Positions 1 to 4,409 of a stretch of DNA of 8,076 nt are shown here, piece after piece; the stretch's first letter is position 1, and each line of letters starts with the position of its first letter. The DNA is taken from assembly GCA_900752475.1 (NCBI GenBank), contig CAADVJ010000026.1:1-8076 (forward strand), written 5' to 3'. Both the position numbers and the translations under genes were made by a program. This stretch comes from an uncultured Collinsella sp. GTDB taxonomy: Bacteria > Actinomycetota > Coriobacteriia > Coriobacteriales > Coriobacteriaceae. Below the pieces are notes generated by a model. That model was given only the letters and a program-made list of their open reading frames with translations. It searched no databases and was not told the DNA's origin.

Positions 1-1601
1 ACCGGCCACTGGGCGTAGCCGCCCTCGGGAGCCATCTTCTCGTAGGTCGCGCCCACAAAGTTGGGGCACAGGCTAATGCACTCGTTCCAGATCTGCTCGG
101 TGTTGTCATAGTGCATGGGATAGCCCATGCGCGTGGACAGGTCCGCGAAGATCTCCCAGTCGTGACGGCACTCGCCCTTGGGCGGAACGGCTGCGTCAAA
201 GTGCTGGAAGCTACGGTCGGATGCAGTAAAGACACCCTCGTGCTCGCCCCAAGAGGTGGCAGGCAGGATGACGTCGGCGAGCATGGTCGTCTGCGTCATA
301 AAGATGTCCTGGCAAATGAACAGGTCCAGCTCGGAGAGCGTCTTGCGCATACCGGCCGAATCGGGCTCGGTCTGCACCGGGTCCTCGCCGTAGTTGTAGA
401 AGCAGTGCACCTTGCCCTCGTCGACCAGGTGGCCCAGGTCGGTGAGCTTGTAGCCCTCCTCGAGCGGGAGCTTTTCCTCGGGCACGCCCCAAGCCTTGGC
501 AAACTTGGCGCGCACTGCCGGGTCGGTGACCTTCTGGTAGCCAGGGTACAGGTTGGGCAGCATGCCCATATCGCAGGAGCCCTGGACGTTATTCTGGCCA
601 CGCACGGGCGCGAGACCGGAATTGGGTTTGCCGATCTGGCCGGCAACGCAGGCGATGGAGGCGATGGTGTGCACCGTCTTCAGGTTCTGCTTCTGCTGGC
701 ATACGCCCATGCCCCAGCCAATGATGGCAGAGGGCTTCGCCGTGGCGTACATCTCGGCAGCTTGGTGGATCAGTGCGGGCTCGACACCCGTGATGTCCTG
801 TACAGATTCGGGAGTGTAGTTCTTGATGGTCTCCCACCATTCGTCAAAGCCGTTCGTGTGCTCGGCGACGAATTCCTTGTCGTAGAGGCCATCGTTGACC
901 AAGCAGTTGGCAAAGGCGTTGAGGAACGCAACGTTGCAACCGTTCTTGATCGGAAGGTAGAGATCGGCGATACGCGCGGTTTCGATATGGCGCGGATCGG
1001 CGACAATGATCTTGCAACCCTTTTCTTTGGCTCGCACGATACGCCTTGCGACGATGGGGTGCGAATCGGCAGGGTTATAGCCGAAGAGGAAAATGCAGCC
1101 CGCATCCTCCATACCGGGGATGGAGCATGACATGCAACCTGAACCAACCGTGTCCATCAGACCGAGGACAGTAGGGCCGTGTCAAGTACGGGCGCAGTTG
1201 TCCACGCTGTGGGTGCCGATGCACGCACGCGTAAACTTCTGCATGACGTAGTTCGCCTCATTGCCGCCGCCTCGCGAAGAGCCGGTGGTCATGACAGCGT
1301 TAGGACCATATTCGTCAATTATGGCCTGCATCTTAGATGCGGTGAAATCCAGTGCCTCGTCCCAGCTTACGCGCTCAAGATCCGCGCCCTTAGTGCGGCG
1401 GATCATCGGGTGCAGTACGCGAGGAGTCAAGATCTTGGTGTCGTTGATGAAGTCGTAGCCGCTCATGCCCTTAAGGCACAGCTCGCTCTGGTTGGTGATG
1501 CCGTTGAGCGGTTCGGTACCCACGACCTGGCCGTTTTGGACCAAGAGGTTAAACTGGCAACCGGCGCCGCAGTACGGGCAGATCACTTTATGCTTCTCCA
1601 T
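1..1601 (-). CDS. fdhF: Selenocysteine-containing formate dehydrogenase alpha subunit, FdhF (FDH-H) type; C-terminus outside window
   Basis: Molybdopterin enzyme oxidising formate to CO2. The first 533 codons are present; the FdhF family is usually about 715 residues, so the C-terminal quarter lies beyond the left edge. The start ATG at 1601 follows AAGGAGGG with 4 nt spacing. The N-terminal [4Fe-4S] ligands are C8, C11, C15 and C42, the same spacing as E. coli FdhF. Codon 140 is TGA (1182-1184), preceded by VDNCART and followed by HGPTVLG. The known selenocysteine is at residue 140 in E. coli FdhF, next to the catalytic His. Translation continues without interruption through the cofactor-binding motifs GWGMGVCQQ, PVRGQNNVQG, CDMGMLPNLYPGY, VILPATSWGEHEGVFT and TRMGYPMHY. 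A conventional gene caller would split the gene or start it after the TGA. It lies 74 nt downstream of hydN, so the two are probably co-transcribed. Function rests on family similarity; the reading frame and Sec position are seen directly. Confidence 0.96.
1151..1184 (-). promoter_or_regulatory. Selenocysteine codon (TGA) and SECIS-like hairpin within fdhF
   Basis: On the minus strand the TGA at 1184-1182 is followed after 11 nt by a hairpin. Arms UGUCC (1170-1166) and GGACA (1155-1151) close a 10-nt loop containing GGUCUG (1163-1158). The bacterial SECIS lies just 3' of the UGA inside the coding sequence, and the E. coli fdhF version also shows GGUCU in its apical loop, where SelB binds. Distance, stem and loop all match. 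The lower helix is less regular, with only a few further pairs past mismatches. This element, with SelB, would recode the UGA as Sec. Confidence 0.88.
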
Positions 1602-1675
1602 GACACCCTCCTTCCTTTCTCTGCTACCGAATGCTCGGTACTAATTTGACAATCATTGGGCCTGTCGCCCGACGC

Positions 1676-2194
1676 TTACGCCTCGTTTTCGATGGTGGCG
1701 CGGGCACGCTCGGCGGTCAGCTCCGCCAAACGCTCCTCGTCTACCAGGGTGAGGCCCTTAGTCGGGCACGCCTCGGCACACGCCGGACCGCCGGGACGGT
1801 CCACGCACAGGTCGCACTTGAGCACGAAGCTCTTAGTCTGCGAACCCACTCGCACGTCACCCATCAAGACGGGGACCTGCGTGGTCGCCACGCTCACGGC
1901 GCCAAAGGGGCATGCCATGACGCAGCTCTTGCAGCCGATGCAGTTGTCCTCGTTGACGCCAATGCGATGGTTCTTTGGATCAAAGAACAAGGCGCCCGTA
2001 GGACAGGCCTTCGCGCACGGAGCGTCCTCGCAGTGGTGACATGCCACCGGCGCGGAGATCTCGTAGGTGCGCGTTACGCGCAAGCGAGGTGCGGCGATGT
2101 TGCCGGGAATATCGTGTGCCTCGATGCACGCCGCCATACAGGTTTGGCACCCAATGCAGCGTGAAGAATCGGCTACGACTCGTTTATTGCCCAT
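1676..2194 (-). CDS. hydN: HydN-type four-cluster ferredoxin, formate dehydrogenase electron-transfer subunit
   Basis: 172-residue protein with four Cys clusters spaced for four [4Fe-4S] centres: C13/C16/C19/C23, C52/C55/C60/C64, C85/C88/C91/C95 and C127/C130/C139/C143. Motifs CIGCQTCMAAC, CIGCKSCVMACPFGA and a C-terminal CDLC...GPACAEACPT block match HydN/HycB-type partners of FdhF. The length is close to E. coli HydN. It should accept electrons from FdhF and pass them to an unseen hydrogenase or other acceptor; no signal peptide is visible, so it is probably cytoplasmic. Start ATG at 2194 was chosen because GGAGGGAG precedes it by 8 nt and homology begins here. The frame is open upstream to 2368, but that extension has no ferredoxin-like sequence and no convincing ribosome binding site. 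It is the first gene of the hydN-fdhF pair. The HydN label rather than HycB is a family-level choice. Confidence 0.9.
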   Translation of the reverse strand: MGNKRVVADSSRCIGCQTCMAACIEAHDIPGNIAAPRLRVTRTYEISAPVACHHCEDAPCAKACPTGALFFDPKNHRIGVNEDNCIGCKSCVMACPFGAVSVATTQVPVLMGDVRVGSQTKSFVLKCDLCVDRPGGPACAEACPTKGLTLVDEERLAELTAERARATIENEA

Positions 2195-2371
2195 GTTGTT
2201 CACTCCCTCCTGAATCCCATGCCGGAGAGACCCTGTCGACGTTGTCCCAAGCCGCCCGTGGCCTGGCATCGGCGTATCGAATGCATGCGGCGAAACAGGC
2301 ACTCGGTAGAATTTCTCCAACGGTATACAGGTTGAATATACGCAGTTGCAGGGGGCAAACTTGAGCATAGG

Positions 2372-2397
2372 CCCTGCAATACGGGTGTATTGCAGGG
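2372..2397. repeat. Perfect 11-bp-arm palindrome upstream of hydN
   Basis: Arm CCCTGCAATAC (2372-2382), GGGT spacer and arm GTATTGCAGGG (2387-2397) pair perfectly. On the plus strand GTTTT follows, so it could act as a weak rho-independent terminator in that direction, but no plus-strand gene lies upstream. On the minus strand there is no T-run. A further half-site TTGCAGGG occurs at 2346-2353, in the same orientation as the right arm and 44 bp away. A regulator-binding dyad for hydN-fdhF, or a structured 5' leader, is as plausible as a terminator. Confidence 0.6.
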
Positions 2398-2546
2398 GTT
2401 TTAGCAGGTTGGAATTATTCTCTAGAAGCTATAAAGGTGAGTGTATTACATGCGTACATCCAAGGGAGATTTCACGCTCGCTTCTGAAGGATGTAGTACG
2501 TTTGTATTATTGTTCAGTCTCAATTACTCTAGTGCAATAAAGTAGT

Positions 2547-2574
2547 TGTTATAAAATTGGCTATTATTAGCCGA
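2547..2574 (+). promoter_or_regulatory. Probable extended -10 promoter and overlapping operator of the toxin-antitoxin-like operon
   Basis: TG-T-TATAAA (2547-2555) is an extended -10 element with no good -35. Immediately downstream, arms GGCTA (2559-2563) and TAGCC (2568-2572) form a dyad around TTAT, extending to 7 bp with one G-T pair. Transcription would start inside the dyad, a typical arrangement for autorepression by an antitoxin. The antitoxin ATG is about 60 nt further on. The assignment is inferred from position and sequence only. Confidence 0.45.
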
Positions 2575-2623
2575 TGCTGTTATTTGACTATTCATATTGC
2601 ACGCTCATTAAGGGAGGCCAGTG

Positions 2624-2947
2624 ATGACATCGACTCAAAAACGAGCCATCCTGCAGGTGCGCATTCGCGAGGAAGACAAGCAGCATGCCGAGCATCTCTA
2701 CGACGCCATGGGCACATCGCTTGCCGAGGCCGTTCGCCTTTTTGTCGCGCAGAGCATTTTGATGCGCAAGCTTCCCTTTCAACCGGTCGCCGTGCGCTCA
2801 AAGGACGGCACCGCCGCCTATGGATCGCTCAAAGCATATGGGGACCCCAATCGCCGCTCCGAGGAGCGCAATGCCTGGATTGAGTACCTTGCTACAGAAA
2901 GCGACGATTCGATTTTGGGTCCCGAGGAAGTAGATATCCATGAGTAG
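2624..2947 (+). CDS. RelB/DinJ-family antitoxin-like protein
   Basis: 107-residue protein. Residues 8-52 fit the ribbon-helix-helix core of RelB/DinJ antitoxins: a short basic beta strand (ILQVRIREE), a helix (KQHAEHLYDAMG), the turn TSLAEAVRLFVAQ and the typical LPF at 50-52. RHH proteins dimerise, bind operator DNA through the strand and neutralise the partner with the C-terminal part, here acidic toward its end. ATG 2624 was chosen because GGGAGG (2612-2617) lies 6 nt upstream; the GTG at 2621 would leave only 3 nt. The stop at 2945-2947 overlaps the next gene by 8 bp, implying translational coupling. Regulation is probably autorepression at the dyad near 2559-2572. RelB proteins usually pair with RelE-type toxins, but the neighbour here is a PIN-domain protein. 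Family call is strong; antitoxin activity is inferred. Confidence 0.85.
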   Translation: MTSTQKRAILQVRIREEDKQHAEHLYDAMGTSLAEAVRLFVAQSILMRKLPFQPVAVRSKDGTAAYGSLKAYGDPNRRSEERNAWIEYLATESDDSILGPEEVDIHE

Positions 2948-3416
2948 CACCATCATCGACGAGACCGTCATCCTGCGCTACCTGCTTGACGACGACGAAG
3001 TTCTGTCACCGCGCGCTGCCAAGGTCATCGCCACGCGCACCGCTCGCGTCTACCCCGAGATTATCACGCGCGTCGTGGTCACGCTGCGCGACGTCTATAA
3101 GGTTCCCCGCGCTGAGATTGCTACGGCCATGAGAAGGCTGCTCGATGACGTCATGGTCGACGAGCCCACCGTTGTCGCCCTTGCCGTCAAACTCTTTGGC
3201 AAGACCCATATGGACTTTACCGACTGCCTCCTCGCAGCCCGAACCGCCATCTACAACGATGATGTCGTGAGCTTTGGCAAGCCCATCATCCAAGGCATGA
3301 TCGACTACCGCCGCCAGCGCCAAACCGCTGCCGACGCTCGCGACCGCGCCGCCGAAGCCCGCAGCCGAAGCACCGACTCCACCATCGACAAACTCCGCCA
3401 CCAATCTCGCCACTAG
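2940..3416 (+). CDS. PIN-domain protein, putative toxin with an altered active site
   Basis: 158 residues. The N-terminal part resembles VapC-like PIN ribonucleases: IIDETVILRYLLDDD at the start (D7 as first acidic residue), a middle helix ending VVVTLRDVYKVPR, then DFTDCLLAA with D92 and D95, and VVSFGKP near 109-115. In active PIN domains the middle helix normally carries a conserved Glu (as in AEVVYVL) and the last motif an Asp (FDKDF-like). Here those positions read R44 and G113, although E40 lies one helical turn before R44 and might substitute. Residues about 121-158 form an extra charged Arg/Gln/Ala/Asp tail, probably a helix or disordered. ATG 2940 overlaps the antitoxin gene by 8 bp, so the two form one operon. 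If active it would cleave RNA, possibly tRNA as for some VapCs; if not, it may be a degenerate or repurposed partner. The fold call is fairly sure, the activity is not. Confidence 0.78.
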   Translation: MSSTIIDETVILRYLLDDDEVLSPRAAKVIATRTARVYPEIITRVVVTLRDVYKVPRAEIATAMRRLLDDVMVDEPTVVALAVKLFGKTHMDFTDCLLAARTAIYNDDVVSFGKPIIQGMIDYRRQRQTAADARDRAAEARSRSTDSTIDKLRHQSRH

Positions 3417-3430
3417 CCCCATCCCACCCT

Positions 3431-3499
3431 AAGTTGCGGTGAAATGGTTCCTGTTTTCAAGCTTCCACGGGCCTTTTAGGAACTATTCCACCGCAACTT
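3431..3499. repeat. 22-bp-arm inverted repeat just after the PIN gene
   Basis: The arms 3431-3452 and 3478-3499 match at 20 of 22 positions, both outer ends reading AAGTTGCGGTG from outside in, around a 25-nt loop. It begins 14 nt after the PIN stop codon. One mismatch is a G-T pair on the plus strand. There is no T-run on either side, so it is not a standard rho-independent terminator. It could still stabilise or end the upstream transcript, or be a mobile palindromic repeat. Confidence 0.75.
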
Positions 3500-3551
3500 C
3501 CAGGTTGGCCATCCGAAACCGGCAGCCTTGGACCGCGAATCCTACTGTTCG

Positions 3552-3710
3552 CCACGAAATGGGCCTATCTACTACGTTTAACCGATCGCCCTCGACCATA
3601 CCGAAATCCGAAATATCAAAACCGCTGGTAGACGGCTTGCCGATTTTACAAAAATGCTGCCATTGTCGACCCCTGCGGGCCAAACGTAGTAGATGGGCCG
3701 CTTTCGTGGC
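3552..3710. repeat. 33-bp-arm imperfect inverted repeat
   Basis: Arms 3552-3584 and 3678-3710 are reverse complements at 28 of 33 positions, sharing GCCACGAAA, GGCC and ATCTACTACGTTT. They flank a 93-bp interior with no gene. Terminal inverted repeats around a short non-coding core are MITE-like, but I saw no clear target-site duplication, so the mobile origin is unproven. Structured RNA is the alternative. Confidence 0.65.
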
Positions 3711-3727
3711 TCAGCACCAGACCAGTC

Positions 3728-3802
3728 ATTTTGGAACAGGGCTTTTTGACCACATTTGCCAGCCGATCGCTAGAGTAAGTCAAAAAAGCCCCATCCCAAA
3801 TT
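3728..3802. repeat. Long interrupted hairpin with T-rich arms
   Basis: Left arm 3728-3750 and right arm 3779-3802 pair through GGGCTTTTTGAC / GTCAAAAAAGCCC with a one-base bulge, and outside that through TTTGG / CCCAAA. The loop is 28 nt. The T-run lies inside the stem, unlike a standard terminator. It repeats the word CCGATCGC (3763-3770) also found at 3583-3590 beside the previous inverted repeat. Possibly a third copy-type palindromic repeat. Confidence 0.6.
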
Positions 3803-3913
3803 AGCTACCCCGGCCTTCAATGGGTTCGCAAAAGCCGAAAAACAGTCCGTATTTCACCTCAACCTAGGTTGGGCGTGGGGCGGCATCGATTCCCGTCACC
3901 CCGTGCACATACG

Positions 3914-3949
3914 AAAATGGCTCTGGTCCCAAAAGGAACCAGAGCCATT
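3914..3949 (-). terminator. Second copy of the tRNA terminator hairpin
   Basis: Arms AATGGCTCTGGT (3916-3927) and ACCAGAGCCATT (3938-3949) pair perfectly over 12 bp, with two more pairs past a mismatch and an AAAA loop. On the minus strand TTTT follows the stem. It has no intact gene directly upstream on that strand, only the multi-hairpin element, so it would catch read-through from the tRNA operon. Confidence 0.65.
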
Positions 3950-3965
3950 CATCTATCTTGTGGAG

Positions 3966-4102
3966 CGGGCGACGGGAAGTCCAAGGGTTTGCTTCGCAAA
4001 CCCTTGTTTCGCTGCGGGCCATTGGCCCTTGCGTGCTGCGCTGAAAAATGCTCACGCATTTTCACAGCTTCGCACCCTGCCGAGTTCGATTCCCGTCGCC
4101 CG
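3966..4102. repeat. 137-nt element foldable into a cloverleaf, bounded by tRNA-Gly 3'-end copies
   Basis: The ends CGGGCGACGGGAA (3966-3978) and TTCCCGTCGCCCG (4090-4102) pair perfectly over 13 bp. Inside are three hairpins: CAAGGGTTTGC / GCAAACCCTTG with a TTC loop (3982-4006), GGGCC / GGCCC (4016-4028) and a long one from 4033 to 4075 with core AAAATGC / GCATTTT. Read on the minus strand, the closing stem is followed by CTCCA, giving a tRNA-like CCA tail. It is not a tRNA: no normal anticodon or D arm fits. No protein is encoded. It may be a small palindromic mobile unit or a structured RNA. Confidence 0.65.
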
Positions 4103-4113
4103 GCACGCTAATG

Positions 4114-4149
4114 AAAACGGCTCTGGCCCCAAATGGAGCCAAAGCCGTT
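4114..4149 (-). terminator. Rho-independent terminator of the tRNA-Pro/tRNA-Gly operon
   Basis: Arms AACGGCTCTGGC (4116-4127) and GCCAAAGCCGTT (4138-4149) pair with a single mismatch, plus two inner pairs beyond another mismatch, around AAAT. On the minus strand TTTTCATT follows. It begins 12 nt past the encoded CCA of tRNA-Gly, the right place to end the tRNA transcript. Confidence 0.75.
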
Positions 4150-4161
4150 AAAACTATCCTA

Positions 4162-4235
4162 TGGAGCGGGCGACGGGAATCGAACCCGCGTCATCAGCTT
4201 GGAAGGCTGGGGTTCTACCATTGAACTACGCCCGC
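4162..4235 (-). tRNA. tRNA-Gly(UCC)
   Basis: The minus strand reads acceptor GCGGGCG, D arm GTTC-AATGGTA-GAAC, anticodon loop CTTCCAA with anticodon TCC, T arm GCGGG-TTCGATT-CCCGT, acceptor CGCCCGC, discriminator T and encoded CCA (4164-4162). The 5-bp anticodon stem has a C-A mismatch at its outermost pair; the other four pairs are good. It sits 6 nt downstream of tRNA-Pro, shares its promoter and is followed by a hairpin terminator. Its last 18 nt are duplicated at 3961-3978. Confidence 0.96.
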
Positions 4236-4241
4236 AAGATA

Positions 4242-4318
4242 TGGTCGGGACGACAGGATTTGAACCTGCGACATCCTGCTCCCAAAGCAGGCGCGCTACC
4301 AAACTGCGCCACGTCCCG
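4242..4318 (-). tRNA. tRNA-Pro(UGG)
   Basis: The minus strand reads acceptor CGGGACG, D arm GCGC-AGTTTGGTA-GCGC, anticodon arm CCTGC-TTTGGGA-GCAGG with anticodon TGG, T arm GCAGG-TTCAAAT-CCTGT, acceptor CGTCCCG, discriminator A and encoded CCA (4244-4242). All stems pair fully. It is the first gene of a two-tRNA transcript, preceded by a roughly 45-nt leader containing a small AAGGT/ACCTT hairpin (4335-4348). Confidence 0.97.
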
Positions 4319-4369
4319 AAGGTGTTGAGCAGCTAAGGTCTAAACCTTGCGTGTCCCAAAGCGAAGGAA

Positions 4370-4398
4370 ATTATAGGGGAGACTCCCCGCCTGTGCAA
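4370..4398 (-). promoter_or_regulatory. Strong sigma-70 promoter of the tRNA operon
   Basis: On the minus strand TTGCAC (4398-4393), a 17-bp spacer and a consensus TATAAT (4375-4370) give a near-ideal promoter upstream of tRNA-Pro. The spacer contains the palindrome GGGGAG-N-CTCCCC (4376-4388) abutting the -10. It lies just past the brnQ stop codon (4410-4412), so the tRNAs have their own promoter. Any brnQ read-through would also enter the operon. Confidence 0.85.
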
Positions 4399-4409
4399 GC
4401 GCAGAAACC

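Larger units (their letters stand above)
2195..2623. other. Divergent intergenic region between hydN and the antitoxin gene, partly AT-rich
   Basis: No credible gene. The left part (to about 2340) is GC-rich like the genome and must contain the hydN leader. I found no convincing sigma-70 promoter or sigma-54 GG/GC site for hydN; the hexamers TATATT (2340-2335) and TATACC (2327-2322) on the minus strand lack good -35 partners. The part from about 2400 to 2610 is visibly AT-rich compared with both flanks. It contains a 7-bp inverted repeat (TACATCC 2455-2461 / GGATGTA 2489-2495) and three TGTATT words at 2386, 2442 and 2503. A perfect palindrome and a promoter/operator are listed separately. 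Confidence 0.6.
3417..4161. other. 745-bp non-coding region filled with inverted repeats and a tRNA-derived duplication
   Basis: Open frames here are short, carry no recognisable protein and overlap strong palindromes, so I call no gene. In order the region holds an inverted repeat at 3431-3499, one at 3552-3710, one at 3728-3802, a small palindrome CAACCTAGGTTG (3860-3871), then two 93-94-bp direct repeats (3886-3978 and 4086-4179) that bracket a multi-hairpin element (3966-4102). The stretch 3803-3885 otherwise shows nothing I can assign. The density of palindromes suggests dispersed non-autonomous repeats collected beside tRNA genes, which is inference. Confidence 0.7.
3886..4179. repeat. 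Imperfect direct repeat, two copies 200 bp apart, including the tRNA-Gly 3' end
   Basis: Copy A is 3886-3978 and copy B is 4086-4179. Each starts with TCGATTCCCGTC, continues through a GAAAA-C/T-GGCTCTGG hairpin, and ends in the identical 18-mer TGGAGCGGGCGACGGGAA (3961-3978 and 4162-4179). In copy B that 18-mer is the 3' end of the real tRNA-Gly on the minus strand. Both hairpins act as minus-strand terminators. The left edge of each copy is a tRNA-Gly 3'-end sequence in the opposite orientation. A tandem duplication at the tRNA end, or an integration scar, would give this pattern. Confidence 0.8.

Noticed and set aside
111..1130. Long plus-strand open frame opposite fdhF
   Set aside because: It is antisense to well-supported FdhF sequence and has no recognisable domain; long antisense frames are common in GC-rich genes.
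1..1184. fdhF as two genes or a pseudogene broken by a stop at 1182
   Set aside because: The stop is TGA at the known Sec position with a SECIS hairpin, and FdhF motifs continue in the same frame to the window edge.
1631..2164. Plus-strand open frame opposite hydN
   Set aside because: The minus strand has all 16 cluster cysteines of a ferredoxin; the plus-strand product has no recognisable features.
2195..2340. Sigma-54/FhlA-type promoter for hydN-fdhF
   Set aside because: I looked for TGGCAC-N5-TTGC on the minus strand and found none; the only TGGCA is on the wrong strand and lacks the second half.
3966..4102. An additional functional tRNA gene
   Set aside because: The closing stem is 13 bp and the inner arms are too long, with no valid D arm or 7-nt anticodon loop.
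3417..4161. CRISPR array
   Set aside because: The repeats are palindromes of different sequence and uneven spacing, with no regularly spaced identical direct repeats and no cas gene.
3886..4179. Attachment sites of a complete integrated element
   Set aside because: The copies are only 200 bp apart with no integrase or cargo, and some copies are inverted, so this is at most a scar.
3869..4336. Short plus-strand open frames across the tRNA region
   Set aside because: They run through tRNA genes, terminator hairpins and duplicated tRNA ends; the peptides are translations of structural RNA sequence.
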